Of a DNA stretch of 63,921 bases, positions 25,010 through 32,997 are shown piece by piece (the stretch's first letter is position 1; each line of letters begins with the position of its first letter). The notes under the pieces are model-generated. The model ran no database searches. It had not been told where the DNA came from and was given only the letters and a program-made list of their open reading frames with translations. The DNA comes from a virus. Location: IMG/VR virus record IMGVR_UViG_3300042466_001456, positions 1 through 63,921 of that record; one strand, 5' to 3'. Both the position numbers and the translations under genes were made by a program.

Positions 25010-25525
25010 TTAAAATAAATGTTGTGGTATGTTTGTGTTTAATACCTCTTTGCCCTCTGCTTTGGCTTGGGCTATGGTCTTCTTTAATACCTCACGACCA
25101 TTCGGCACACTAACCAATTCAGCTATGGTAATATTACGACTGCCACTTTTCCATGTAAGTTGTGTGTAACCATTAGGTGTTTTTATACACAAACTTGTGA
25201 GCATATCCTTTTGTAGCTTTTTGTCAAACTTGGCTTGGTCTTTGGCTTTTAACCAATCACTCAATAAATTGTCAATTTTCATTTCCAAACTCATTGGCAA
25301 TTCCATACCACCATACTTCAAAGGTGGCAACGCTTTACAAAAATCTTCAGCTTGTTTGACAACTTCACCTTTGCCCAAGTAGGCATGATAAAAGGTACAA
25401 CCACCATGACCATCATTTTTGGCATAGGCTACCTTTACTTTGTTTACATACACATCAGCAACAAACGCATTGGTTTCTTCCGATAGTGCTTCACTAAACT
25501 TGATGTTCTTTAGTTCTATTTGCAT
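25010..25525 (-). CDS. Hypothetical protein, 171 aa
   Basis: MQIELKNIKFSEALSEETNA start, AKNDGHGGCTFYHAYLGKG near 35-53, and a helical C-terminus. I have the impression of relatives on Bacteroidota mobile elements but know no function. It is the last conventional gene before cassette island 1. Confidence 0.8.
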   Translation of the reverse strand: MQIELKNIKFSEALSEETNAFVADVYVNKVKVAYAKNDGHGGCTFYHAYLGKGEVVKQAEDFCKALPPLKYGGMELPMSLEMKIDNLLSDWLKAKDQAKFDKKLQKDMLTSLCIKTPNGYTQLTWKSGSRNITIAELVSVPNGREVLKKTIAQAKAEGKEVLNTNIPQHLF

Positions 25526-25590
25526 GATACTGGGTTTTGATTAGAATACAAAGATAAGTAAAATAAATGAAACCACAAAATTATTTTCAC

Positions 25591-25670
25591 AATTTTAAGA
25601 AAATAATTGATTTTTATCTTATATAAAATAGATAATCAATATTTTATAAAAACTTGCGTATATATAATAG
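25591..25670 (+). other. attI-like site 2 (left boundary of cassette island 1)
   Basis: Shares AATTTTAAGAA, then ATCAATATTTTA and TATATATAATAG with 55021-55090 next to the recombinase, and with 38477-38558. All three copies diverge immediately after ...TAG, followed by TT, as expected for a G^TT crossover. Confidence 0.7.
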
Positions 25671-25698
25671 TTATAAAACATTAAAACGATTTTATAAC
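25670..25698 (+). repeat. Minimal hairpin at the attI junction
   Basis: GTTATAAAA, loop CATTAAAACGA, TTTTATAAC. The loop is the same as in at least six attC-like sites in the window, including 61787-61815. Confidence 0.6.
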
Positions 25699-25826
25699 AA
25701 AAGATATATGAAATGGGAGGTGGGAGTCGAACCCACTATCTCCACTACTCACACTTATACCATAGTTCTCCTGAGGAATCGAACCTCCTTGATGCTCCCA
25801 CTTCATATATCTTCAACCGTTATAGG
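25692..25826 (-). ncRNA. attC-like hairpin containing a tRNA-like sequence
   Basis: R'' ATAAC (25694) and R' CCGTTATAGG (25817) enclose a long stem (GATATATGAA and TTCATATATC, extended by TGGGAG/CTCCCA) within which 25714-25800 reads, on the minus strand, like a tRNA. There is a 6-bp acceptor and a perfect T-arm GTGGG-TTCGACT-CCCAC, plus a second T-arm-like hairpin (GAGG-TTCGATT-CCTC) and a D-like loop. No regular anticodon arm is seen. Confidence 0.6.
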
Positions 25827-25842
25827 TAATAAAATTTACTAC

Positions 25843-25998
25843 CTACTTTGTTTGGTGTTTTTCTATTATATAGTCAAGTTCTTGTTTATGAACTTTGTCT
25901 ATTTTACCAATAACAAATGCCCATAGAGTACACCAAACAATTGTACTTACCGCAAATCCAACTAATATACCTTTCCAATAATCATTTTCTTTATTCAT
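25843..25998 (-). CDS. Cassette gene: membrane peptide, 51 aa
   Basis: MNKENDYWKGILVGFAVS leads into one membrane segment, followed by a charged helical tail (DKVHKQELDYIIEKHQ). It lies between two attC-like sites, its 3' end 17 bases from an R' box. Confidence 0.7.
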   Translation of the reverse strand: MNKENDYWKGILVGFAVSTIVWCTLWAFVIGKIDKVHKQELDYIIEKHQTK

Positions 25999-26016
25999 AA
26001 CCGTAAATTTTACATA

Positions 26017-26113
26017 CCTATAACAAAATGTATAAGTAATGTGGCTAAATAAATTTATTTGTAAGTTGAAAGTATGTGCAAAGCCACACTACTCATACAC
26101 TCAACCGTTATGT
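26017..26113 (+). repeat. attC-like site, island 1
   Basis: R'' CCTATAAC and R' CCGTTATGTG enclose an imperfect hairpin (GTATAAGTAATGTGGC / GCCACACTACTCATAC). Nearly identical over its whole length to 62656-62755. Confidence 0.85.
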
Positions 26114-26124
26114 GTAATAAAAAA

Positions 26125-26373
26125 TTAAGATAATAAATTCTCGTCAAAAATAAAACAAACACAACCCTTTTTACCGATAAACTTCGGAAGTAAATGTGTA
26201 TATCTACCTTCAATATAGAAAAATTCTTTAACAACAGAACCTATCTTCTCCATTAAAACACAATCAACTGTTTCAAAATATATTTCAACCCAGTGTAAAT
26301 TTTGATTAACTTCTGATATTCTTACACCCGTTTGTTTAAGTTTATTTATCAAGTCTTCCTTTTTTGTTTCCAT
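26125..26373 (-). CDS. Hypothetical protein, 82 aa, at the right end of island 1
   Basis: Helical start (KKEDLINKLKQTGVRISEV), then beta (LHWVEIYFETVDCVLMEKI; GKKGCVCFIFDENLLS). It has a conventional promoter at about 26392-26430, unlike most cassette genes, and its stop lies 20 bases from the attC R' box. It may be the native neighbour of attI. Confidence 0.75.
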   Translation of the reverse strand: METKKEDLINKLKQTGVRISEVNQNLHWVEIYFETVDCVLMEKIGSVVKEFFYIEGRYTHLLPKFIGKKGCVCFIFDENLLS

Positions 26374-26434
26374 ATTTTAATTTTATTTATAAATACAAAA
26401 ATAAGTAATTTATTTGATACTACCAAATTTATTT

Positions 26435-26782
26435 TTAAAAATATGCTCTTAGACTACCATAAGATAGTGGATAACCACAATTGCCCCACATTACATTATC
26501 ATCCTCATACGCCTGTTTCATACTAGTAGTTATGGTATCTACTAGATACTCATACGCTGTCTTTAACATACTAGGGCGTGTATCGGTTGGTGGATAAAAC
26601 GCCAACAAATTTTCTTTTGGCTGTCCTATGAATAAGATAAACAACCTACGCTGTCCCTTTCCGTATTGGTGTATGTCGATACGCTGTTTGAACTTGGCAA
26701 AACTTATGGGTTTGTCATTCTCATCAATAAGACCTAAGTCCTTGATTTTTTCATTGAGTATTGCTTTGGGTAATTTTGCCAT
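26435..26782 (-). CDS. Hypothetical protein, 115 aa
   Basis: MAKLPKAILNEKIKDLGLID start, then a beta segment (GQRRLFILFIGQPKENLLAF) and a helical part. Start chosen by promoter position (about 26800-26838). Confidence 0.8.
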   Translation of the reverse strand: MAKLPKAILNEKIKDLGLIDENDKPISFAKFKQRIDIHQYGKGQRRLFILFIGQPKENLLAFYPPTDTRPSMLKTAYEYLVDTITTSMKQAYEDDNVMWGNCGYPLSYGSLRAYF

Positions 26783-26816
26783 AATGTTTATTTGTTTAGA
26801 ATACAAAGATAAGCAA

Positions 26817-26975
26817 TTAAATTGACTTATCCAAATTTATTTTCACAATTGTATAAGGTCTATCCCAACATAGATTTATCCACTCTTTGGCTTTAGCTAT
26901 GCTTGAGAACTCACTTGTTAGTATCTCTCTAGTTTGCCCATGTAGGCGTATTTTACAAGGTGTTGATTTTGCCAT
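26817..26975 (-). CDS. Small basic protein, 52 aa
   Basis: MAKSTPCKIRLHGQTREIL start; beta-alpha (SSIAKAKEWINLCWDRPYTI). It follows the next gene upstream by two bases, so they are co-transcribed; its last codons overlap the downstream promoter. Confidence 0.7.
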   Translation of the reverse strand: MAKSTPCKIRLHGQTREILTSEFSSIAKAKEWINLCWDRPYTIVKINLDKSI

Positions 26976-26977
26976 GA

Positions 26978-27217
26978 TTATATCGTAATTTTATCAAAGT
27001 TATCACTCCCATAATCCAGTATCACACTTGTAGGATATGCCTCACGCAATGCCTCACATAACGTATCATTGTGATACTCTTCATCGCTATTGCGTTCCTT
27101 TAATACGATAGGTGTGATAACCTCTTTGATTTGCTCATCTGTCAAATCTGTTACCAATATGATATTTTCTTCTTCCCAAGCTGTGGTGTTGATTTCAACC
27201 AATCTGATGTTTTCCAT
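26978..27217 (-). CDS. Acidic hypothetical protein, 79 aa
   Basis: MENIRLVEINTTAWEEENII start; helical acidic middle (LTDEQIKEVITPIVLKERNS). First gene of a two-gene unit with 26817-26975. Promoter at about 27237-27275. Confidence 0.8.
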   Translation of the reverse strand: MENIRLVEINTTAWEEENIILVTDLTDEQIKEVITPIVLKERNSDEEYHNDTLCEALREAYPTSVILDYGSDNFDKITI

Positions 27218-27265
27218 GATACTAGTGTTTTTGATTATGATACAAAGATAAGGAATTAATTTGAA

Positions 27266-27754
27266 TTATCCAAATATTTTTGCAAATTTTCTTTCATCCT
27301 GTGTTTTCCACACAAGCCTGTATGTTTCATTGTATCTACCACCACTACACTTGCCACATGATGCAATCCTTGTTGGTCTTTTGTGTTTCTTATGCACATG
27401 ACCACAACCACCACATACAGCCTCATATTTGGCTTCTGGTGTGGCTACCTCGCTGTTATCATAACAACGCTCACCATTACAACCAATCTCCAGTGCCTTA
27501 GTCCTCCATATATCATTATGTCCGTTCTTATGTCCCACAAGAGCGTGTGCAATCTCATGTAGTATAGTATTCTTTACTCTAGCCTCATTATTCAATTCAA
27601 CCAAATGCTTTGACAATCCAATGACTTTGCTACGATATTTACATACGCCAAATCTACGCTTCGCATTGTCAAATCCAAAACCCCAACCCATGTCCATAAG
27701 ACCATGCTGTTCCATAAGATTGATTGCTAGTACCATTGCTTTTTTAAGTTCCAT
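27266..27754 (-). CDS. SprT-like zinc metalloprotease, 162 aa
   Basis: TILHEIAHALVGHKNGHNDIW (about 63-83) gives the HExxH plus third His of SprT/SPRTN-type proteases. A C-terminal zinc ribbon (CGGC ... CGKC, about 113-141) completes the SprT-like architecture at the usual length. Eukaryotic SPRTN cleaves DNA-protein crosslinks; phage members probably act on DNA-bound host or repair proteins. Own promoter at about 27775-27815. Confidence 0.9.
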   Translation of the reverse strand: MELKKAMVLAINLMEQHGLMDMGWGFGFDNAKRRFGVCKYRSKVIGLSKHLVELNNEARVKNTILHEIAHALVGHKNGHNDIWRTKALEIGCNGERCYDNSEVATPEAKYEAVCGGCGHVHKKHKRPTRIASCGKCSGGRYNETYRLVWKTQDERKFAKIFG

Positions 27755-27885
27755 AATGTTTTATTTTTGATTAGAATACAAAGATAAGAAAAAAATCTGA
27801 ATATCCAAACTTTTATTAAAAAATATTTTTAGAAAAATAATCTAAAATAAATTTGGAAATGTCAGAAATTATCCTCATCTTTGTA

Positions 27886-27942
27886 AAGTCATTAAGACGG
27901 GACGATAGTCACAAGCTAACGGAAGGTATACTCCAACCTACC
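27886..27942 (+). ncRNA. Repeated small structured RNA, copy 6
   Basis: Promoter TTTGG (27852) and ATCTTTG (27877-27883). GGGACGATAGTCACAAGCTA then CGG and AAGGTATACTCCAACCTACC. The middle hairpin is TAG..CTA and the last is weaker than in other copies. A terminator-like hairpin (AAAAAAGCCG..CGACTTTTTT) lies at 27967-28002. Confidence 0.6.
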
Positions 27943-28061
27943 CTAAACTCTAATACCCATATATAGAAAAAAAGCCGCAACTCATAAAGGTACGACTTTT
28001 TTCTCAATCAAACAAACAAAGTTATCAACACTTGAAAAGGGGGTTTTCACCCCCCAATCCC

Positions 28062-28970
28062 TTATGCCATTTCCAAAAGTCCACTTTTGCCCATTGCAAA
28101 GTTCAAAGACTTTTGATTCATATTATAAGCATTTCCAATAAGCGTGCTTTCAATACGACCATTGTCACGCTTTGGACTGCTCATTTCGTGAGTGGTAAAT
28201 GATGTAACCCCACTATGCAATCCCCATACATTCTGACCTTTCTGTGCTATTTCCTTTTCAATGTGAGCATACAACTTGTCCATAGTGTTGATAGAACGTG
28301 TTGATTTCTCTGATAATACAAGCGTAGATGTAATCTCTCTGTCATAACCCAATACGTGTTTTACCATTTCATCTGCCAATCTTCTTGATACAGGAGTGCT
28401 TACAAATCGTCTGTATAATTCAACTTGACGTAGGCTTTCAGCCAAAGCATTTTCAATCAACATAGGTATTGTACGTAGCTTTTGTTCTAGCGTAGCCGTA
28501 TGTCTGAATTTAGCGTCACCCGACTTGTAAAATTTAGCAAACTGATTTGAACAACTCATAGTCAAATCTCCAATACCAATACTTAATGATGTACTACCGT
28601 CATTGCTATCAATGATAGTCACATAACGCTTGATAATGTCATCAGCTACCTTGCTCATACCGTCAATAGCCAACTGCATAAATACCTTGCGACCACCGTT
28701 CAATGAGCCAGCTTTTGATACGGTCAACTTGTCACCAAAGCGTTCCATACCACGCAATACCATTTCCACAATATCGTGGTTTTGTGATACTGTATAGCCC
28801 TCTTTTACAGTATTGATAACTTCATTGGACTGACTGTTGATAAGCCCAAAATAAGGACTTGCAACTTGGTTGCCTTGCTTGTCAATAGCTACCATAGGTG
28901 CTTTTTCAATAGTGAAATCCAAACCATGTGCTGTTAAGATTTCTTGTGTTTGTGTTTTGATGTTACTCAT
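28062..28970 (-). CDS. DUF932 phage/plasmid-like protein, 302 aa
   Basis: Full-length DUF932 protein: PYFGLINSQSNEVINTVKEG at about 39-58, GGRKVFMQLAIDG near 108-120, GSTSLSIGIGDLTMSCSNQF near 145-164, GLHSGVTSFTTHE near 250-262. The family is widespread on phages and plasmids, often highly expressed, with unproven function. Its promoter at about 29008-29042 has the -7 TATCTTTG. Confidence 0.9.
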   Translation of the reverse strand: MSNIKTQTQEILTAHGLDFTIEKAPMVAIDKQGNQVASPYFGLINSQSNEVINTVKEGYTVSQNHDIVEMVLRGMERFGDKLTVSKAGSLNGGRKVFMQLAIDGMSKVADDIIKRYVTIIDSNDGSTSLSIGIGDLTMSCSNQFAKFYKSGDAKFRHTATLEQKLRTIPMLIENALAESLRQVELYRRFVSTPVSRRLADEMVKHVLGYDREITSTLVLSEKSTRSINTMDKLYAHIEKEIAQKGQNVWGLHSGVTSFTTHEMSSPKRDNGRIESTLIGNAYNMNQKSLNFAMGKSGLLEMA

Positions 28971-29090
28971 AATAATTAGTTTTTTTAAGTGAATGATTAA
29001 TTGAACAATGCAAAGATAAGAAAAATAATTGAATTTCCAAACTTTTATGTAACTTTTTTTAAATTATTTTTTAGATAGGTAATATATAAG

Positions 29091-29158
29091 TATTATGGAG
29101 TATACTTCCCATTCCCTTTAAAAAAATGTACCGTTGACTTGTTATCATCAACGGTACA
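29091..29158 (-). ncRNA. Repeated small structured RNA, copy 7 (variant)
   Basis: Promoter in the same place as other copies (-7 TATCTTTG at 29158-29165). One large hairpin GTACCGTTGA..TCAACGGTAC replaces the first two; GGGAAGTATACTCC is retained. Confidence 0.6.
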
Positions 29159-29169
29159 AAGATAAGAAA

Positions 29170-29958
29170 TTATTCTGATACTACCAAATCTTTTTCAGTT
29201 TTTTTATAAGCCTTTTTAAGTTTTTGGTCCACACTAGCTTGTGTACGTATCGCAAAACCACTTTCAAAAGCCAATAGGTTATTTGCACCCTTGCCAGTCA
29301 TTTTTTTATACTTCAAACCACATATAACACCTTTCTTATCCAAAAACCTTAAATCATCCAAATCTGCATTGATAACTTCAAAACCTTCATAGATACTAGG
29401 TAACTTGTCAAATACCATAGCCACATTGATACCCTTGTTCAATAACTCAATAGCCTTGTCATGATTGCTTTCAGAACGACTAAATGTCAAATGATAATTG
29501 CTAGGCAATTCCTTTTCAAATCTAGTCCAATTTTTAGTATAATCATAAAATTGTACACTAGGAAACAATTCAAAAATATTTTTGCCTTCAAATACCCTAT
29601 ACTTCTCATAAGACAAATCTGATGTACCATTCAAACGTATAGTCACAATTGCCTTGTCTTTATTCTTAACCAAAGACTTGGTGATTTCATCTTTTATCTG
29701 ATGTAGAAAACCTTCTCTATCATTCAAAAAATGTTCAGTTTTGTTGATACGACCTTGCATAACACTTGTATACATACCACCAAAACCACTGCCTACCAAA
29801 CAGCTTTTTACACAACCTTCACTAGCATGGCTACATACGTTGATACGTTTACTATTAGCTTTAAATGGTGACATATATAGGATATATGTAAGGTAACCCA
29901 ATTTCTCACCTTTGATTGTTTTGGCATTGTTAGTGCTTAATAATGGTTTCTTGCTCAT
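29170..29958 (-). CDS. Gp88-family protein, 262 aa
   Basis: NAKTIKGEKLGYLTYILYMSP (about 11-31), then NVCSHASEGCVKSCLVGSGF (Cys cluster) and NKTEHFLNDREGFLHQIKDE match the phage gene-88 family known from mycobacteriophages and Bacteroidota phages. The Cys cluster suggests metal binding; function is unproven. Own promoter at about 29980-30017. Confidence 0.9.
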   Translation of the reverse strand: MSKKPLLSTNNAKTIKGEKLGYLTYILYMSPFKANSKRINVCSHASEGCVKSCLVGSGFGGMYTSVMQGRINKTEHFLNDREGFLHQIKDEITKSLVKNKDKAIVTIRLNGTSDLSYEKYRVFEGKNIFELFPSVQFYDYTKNWTRFEKELPSNYHLTFSRSESNHDKAIELLNKGINVAMVFDKLPSIYEGFEVINADLDDLRFLDKKGVICGLKYKKMTGKGANNLLAFESGFAIRTQASVDQKLKKAYKKTEKDLVVSE

Positions 29959-30093
29959 AATGATATTTTTATTTGATTAGAATACAAAGATAGACATTTT
30001 TTTTGTATTTCCAAACTTTTAAGTGTTTTTATTTAATAAAAATTTTTATTAAAATAAATTTGGTAGTGTCATTTATTTTACCTATCTTTGTAT

Positions 30094-30154
30094 TGTTATC
30101 AATTGATAACGGGACGATACTCCAAAGGTATCGGGAGGTATACTCCAACCTACA
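30094..30154 (+). ncRNA. Repeated small structured RNA, copy 8 (best folded)
   Basis: Promoter TTTGG (30059) and TATCTTTG (30083-30090). Hairpins: GTTATCAATTGATAAC, then CGATACTCCAAAGGTATCG, then GGGAGGTATACTCC, followed by AACCTAC. Confidence 0.75.
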
Positions 30155-30172
30155 CTATATTCTAAAAATTAA

Positions 30173-30271
30173 AAAGTTATCAACATATTTGGTTATGTCA
30201 AATATTATACGTACTTTTGCATTCCTATGTCAAAACTAGGTAAAAAAATATGTTGATAACTTTGTGGATAA
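30173..30271. other. Inverted repeat with three DnaA-box-like sites (origin candidate)
   Basis: AAAGTTATCAACATATTT (30173-30190) is perfectly repeated in inverse at 30246-30263. DnaA-box-like TTATCAACA (30177-30185), TGTTGATAA (30251-30259) and TGTGGATAA (30263-30271) lie in or beside the arms. A promoter-like TTTGG/TACTTTTG sits in the loop. Confidence 0.45.
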
Positions 30272-30323
30272 CTTCTACACCTAAAATTTGGAAATGTCAT
30301 AGCTTTTACCTACCTTTGCCTTA

Positions 30324-30461
30324 CATATTATTAACTTAAATTCAAATCATATGAAATTTTAATCTCACATATTATCCCTATCTTGTACCCCTCACATAGA
30401 GGTCGTACTCTGCCCACTCCTAATAGGAGATTGGGTTAAACGTGTTTGTACCCAGTTTTTA
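30324..30461 (+). ncRNA. Small RNA with three hairpins and terminator
   Basis: Promoter TTTGG (30287) and TACCTTTG (30311-30318). CCTC-ACATA-GAGG and CTCC-TAATA-GGAG hairpins, then TTGGGT..ACCCA followed by GTTTTT. Only a three-codon ORF is present. The architecture resembles the repeated RNA family but the sequence differs. Confidence 0.6.
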
Positions 30462-30504
30462 CATTATATTTGACTTTTGTGTCACATGACACATATTTAT
30501 AAGT

Positions 30505-30924
30505 ATGAAATATAATGAGAAAAAAAGATTGCAAATTGCGTTACGGAGATTGTATGCAACAAATGCACCAAGCAAAGAAATACTAACTTTAATAGGTATT
30601 GATAAACAAGGTTTTATTAACAATGTTAATAAATATCTATTGGAAGGTATGACCAAAGAAAATTTTGGTAAGATATGGGGTTTAGACCATATTGTCCCAG
30701 TTGATTTATTTGATATAAATGACGAAGCTGAAAAAAAGCTATGTTATAATTATCAAAACATTATTCCTATGTTTAATAATGATAACAGGTTAAAAGGTGC
30801 ATCTGTTCACTTCAGTCTTGCCAAGTTAGAAACCATGTACACAAATGTGTATATTCAACAATTAAAAGAAAAATGTTTAAATGAAATAACTAATAGATAT
30901 GATAAATATCTAATATCTTTTTAA
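30505..30924 (+). CDS. HNH endonuclease, 139 aa
   Basis: KIWGLDHIVPVDLFD (about 56-70), then LCYNYQNIIPMFNNDNRLKG (about 79-98) gives D-H-I-V-P ... N-x-x-P-x-x-x-x-D-N, the HNH core. Shorter than the other three HNH proteins and lacking the Lys-rich repeats. One copy of the TACACAAATGTGTA palindrome lies inside the gene (30838-30851). Confidence 0.8.
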   Translation: MKYNEKKRLQIALRRLYATNAPSKEILTLIGIDKQGFINNVNKYLLEGMTKENFGKIWGLDHIVPVDLFDINDEAEKKLCYNYQNIIPMFNNDNRLKGASVHFSLAKLETMYTNVYIQQLKEKCLNEITNRYDKYLISF

Positions 30925-30945
30925 TGCTCCACGTGGAGCATTTTA
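30924..30945 (+). terminator. Intrinsic terminator of the HNH gene
   Basis: ATGCTCCACGTGGAGCAT perfect hairpin followed by TTTTAAAATTTT, at the HNH stop codon. Confidence 0.75.
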
Positions 30946-31328
30946 AAATTTTGGCTGAAAAATGTGGCTGTGTTTTTACAGAGCTTAATGTTTTAAGCTA
31001 TTTTTAAGCTATTTTTAAGCTATTTTTAAGTTAGTTTTAAGTTAATTTCCTTATATGTTTCTGTTGTGTTTTATTGTATAAAAGTGTCTTGTCCATTTTT
31101 CTGGTATGAATTCACCACATTTTACCACTTTTTACCACCCAGTACCATTTTTACTTAAAAAACCCTAAAGAAACGAAACGTGGCTCTATGGGTACGAAAA
31201 AGTACATATTTTGTGTAGTATTTTGTCATTTAATTATCAAGATTCGCGATTCGCGAATCGAGAATTTTTGGATGTACACAAATGTGTACATAATATGCGA
31301 CACATTAGGATGACATCAAGTTTTTTAC
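30946..31328. repeat. Non-coding region with tandem repeats and palindromes
   Basis: No gene is seen. An 11-base unit (AAGCTATTTTT) repeats three to four times at 30992-31045. TTTTACCACTTTTTACCACC repeats a short unit near 31117-31140. CGATTCGCGAATCG (31247-31260) is a perfect 14-bp palindrome, and TACACAAATGTGTA occurs at 31275-31288. Iteron-like content near DnaA boxes is compatible with an origin. Confidence 0.5.
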
Positions 31329-31550
31329 CTACATATTATGTCCAACATCCAATCCAGATACTCTAGTTTCTAAATATTGTTTTTTAATTTCACACTGAAT
31401 ATCATTGAATGATTGTGTGTCTTTCTCGTAGTAGTCTATGAACATGACATATAATCCTTTATTTGTATCAAGAATATTAAACTCATGACCATCATATACT
31501 CCAGAAGTTACTATAAGAAAATAATTGGGTTTGTCTTGGATTTTTAACAT
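31329..31550 (-). CDS. Hypothetical protein, 73 aa
   Basis: MLKIQDKPNYFLIVTSGVYD start, beta-rich, helical end. It directly follows a tRNA-like gene on the same strand (21-base gap) with no promoter between, so it is likely co-transcribed with it. Confidence 0.75.
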   Translation of the reverse strand: MLKIQDKPNYFLIVTSGVYDGHEFNILDTNKGLYVMFIDYYEKDTQSFNDIQCEIKKQYLETRVSGLDVGHNM

Positions 31551-31571
31551 ATTATTTATTTTTGATTTTGT

Positions 31572-31673
31572 AGTCAGAACGGGATTCGAACCCATAACTT
31601 CTTTATCATAAAGAGTGCCATTAGCTGTTATCTCAACCTTGAGGGTGATGCGTTACCATTACGCCATCTGACT
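31572..31673 (-). tRNA. Unusually long tRNA-like gene (102 nt)
   Basis: AGTCAGA/TCTGACT acceptor (7 bp), D-arm GGCG-TAATGGTAA-CGC(A), and T-arm ATGGG-TTCGAAT-CCCGT. The 53 bases between D- and T-arm hold a CCCTCAAGG segment (CAA, Leu, would fit a class II tRNA) and a second hairpin CTTTA-TGA-TAAAG. This is too long for a normal variable arm. It could be a tRNA-Leu with an expanded arm or a fusion of two tRNAs. Confidence 0.7.
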
Positions 31674-31753
31674 ATTTATACCGTTCCTATCTACTTTATG
31701 AACATACGGTATCAGATGCTTCATCATATACTTCGGATAGGTAAGTGTATATT

Positions 31754-31873
31754 TTAATAGAATATGTCTTCTATGGTATCTATTATAGAATCCATTAGTT
31801 CTGATTTGCTTACGTAATAAGCTACTATGATTAGCAGTATTATGGCACCTAGTATTATTAGTAGAGTATTCAT
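31754..31873 (-). CDS. Membrane peptide, 39 aa
   Basis: MNTLLIILGAIILLIIVA forms one membrane segment; the tail is acidic (SKSELMDSIIDTIEDIFY). It starts two bases before the next gene upstream ends, suggesting coupling. Confidence 0.7.
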   Translation of the reverse strand: MNTLLIILGAIILLIIVAYYVSKSELMDSIIDTIEDIFY

Positions 31874-31874
31874 A

Positions 31875-32159
31875 TTATAATTTGTTTAGTAGTTCTTTTA
31901 GAAGATTTTCTCTAAGGGTTATTTTTTGGTTTATGGCTATGATTTCTTTTTCATCATTTTCCCATGTCATGTCATCATATAGGTCATCCAATTCTTTTTT
32001 GATTTCGCTTATAGGGTTTAGCAGTGTTTTTTGTATTGATGGTGAGAACTTAGAGGATATGGTTTCCAGTATATAAGATGTGGCTAGTCCACCGCCAATG
32101 GATATGTCAATTGCGATTGCGGTGGTTATGATGATGAGTGCGATTCCAAGTAGGTGCAT
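31875..32159 (-). CDS. Membrane protein, 94 aa
   Basis: Hydrophobic N-terminus (GIALIIITTAIAIDISIGGG), then an acidic helical cytoplasmic or periplasmic domain (EIKKELDDLYDDMTWENDEK). Promoter with TACCTTTG at about 32178-32212. Unknown function. Confidence 0.8.
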   Translation of the reverse strand: MHLLGIALIIITTAIAIDISIGGGLATSYILETISSKFSPSIQKTLLNPISEIKKELDDLYDDMTWENDEKEIIAINQKITLRENLLKELLNKL

Positions 32160-32217
32160 TGTTTATATTATTTATACAAAGGTACGTAATAAAATTGTAT
32201 TTTCCAAATTATTTGGG

Positions 32218-32481
32218 TTATTTCTTTTTAAATTGTTTTAATAAATCAATAGTTCTTTCAGCACCATCATATTTAGACTTAGCGTGTAACATTTCTCCAT
32301 TTACATTTCTATTCTTATCTGGATAGGTTGCTACAAATTCAGCAAAACTTAGCATATCTTCTTCACTATAACCATTCTCTTGTTCACATTCGTTCCAAAC
32401 TTTCATTAATGCTTGACAAACGCTTACACTATCAGGAAAAGCCGTTTCATTTTGTATTTCTTTAATTCTATCTGCTGTCAT
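32218..32481 (-). CDS. Hypothetical protein, 87 aa
   Basis: Helical, acidic (PDSVSVCQALMKVWNECEQE; YSEEDMLSFAEFVATYPDKN). Only one base from the upstream gene: operon. Confidence 0.8.
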   Translation of the reverse strand: MTADRIKEIQNETAFPDSVSVCQALMKVWNECEQENGYSEEDMLSFAEFVATYPDKNRNVNGEMLHAKSKYDGAERTIDLLKQFKKK

Positions 32482-32482
32482 G

Positions 32483-32857
32483 TTAGTTGTTTTTTACTAT
32501 TTGTATTAATTTTTTAAGACAAGCAAGTTCTGCTTCTTCATAAGTTTTAAAATCTGTTTCTGATTCAGATATTGATTGTGAATGATTTATTATTTGATAA
32601 TCACAATTAACATCATCTTCTAATGAATTATCCAATCCTATTGAATGATATAAACCATACTTCTCTCTAAACCATTTGAAACATTGAGATAATGTTGGTG
32701 CAGTTGGATAAAATTTAAACTCTGAATTAGTATTGCAACTTCTTATATTAGCAAAAAATTGAAACTCGTTGTTAAGATGGTATCCAAAACAAGATTCATT
32801 AAACCCTAATTCTTTAAGGGCTAATGCTTGTTCGTATGGAATAAATTCTTTGTTCAT
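32483..32857 (-). CDS. Hypothetical protein, 124 aa (phage paralogue family)
   Basis: FIPYEQALALKELGFNESCF at the start and APTLSQCFKWFREKYGLYHS near 53-72, with TYEEAELACLKKLIQIVKN at the end. A divergent paralogue lies at 33650-34012 (FVPYQQALTLKELGYD, QAFEWLKKKYDM). Such proteins are common and uncharacterised in Bacteroidota phages. Confidence 0.85.
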   Translation of the reverse strand: MNKEFIPYEQALALKELGFNESCFGYHLNNEFQFFANIRSCNTNSEFKFYPTAPTLSQCFKWFREKYGLYHSIGLDNSLEDDVNCDYQIINHSQSISESETDFKTYEEAELACLKKLIQIVKNN

Positions 32858-32949
32858 TATCTTTTATTTAAAATGTTGTTTTGATTAACTTTCCAAATTT
32901 CACCAGTTCCGTAATCAGAATGAATTATTTTATCTCCTTTTTTAAACAT
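32857..32949 (-). CDS. Tiny protein, 30 aa, translationally coupled
   Basis: MFKKGDKIIHSDYGTGEIW and eleven more residues; looks like a small SH3-like or CarD-like beta fragment (GD-x-I-x-H-x-x-YG-x-G-x-I). Its TAA overlaps the next gene's ATG (TAATG). Promoter at about 32962-32999. Confidence 0.6.
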   Translation of the reverse strand: MFKKGDKIIHSDYGTGEIWKVNQNNILNKR

Positions 32950-32997
32950 ATGATTTATTTTGATACAAAGGTACGCAATTAATTTGGTATTTCCAAA

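Noticed and set aside
30992-31045. CRISPR-like repeat
   Set aside because: The units are direct 11-base repeats without spacers, so they are tandem repeats.
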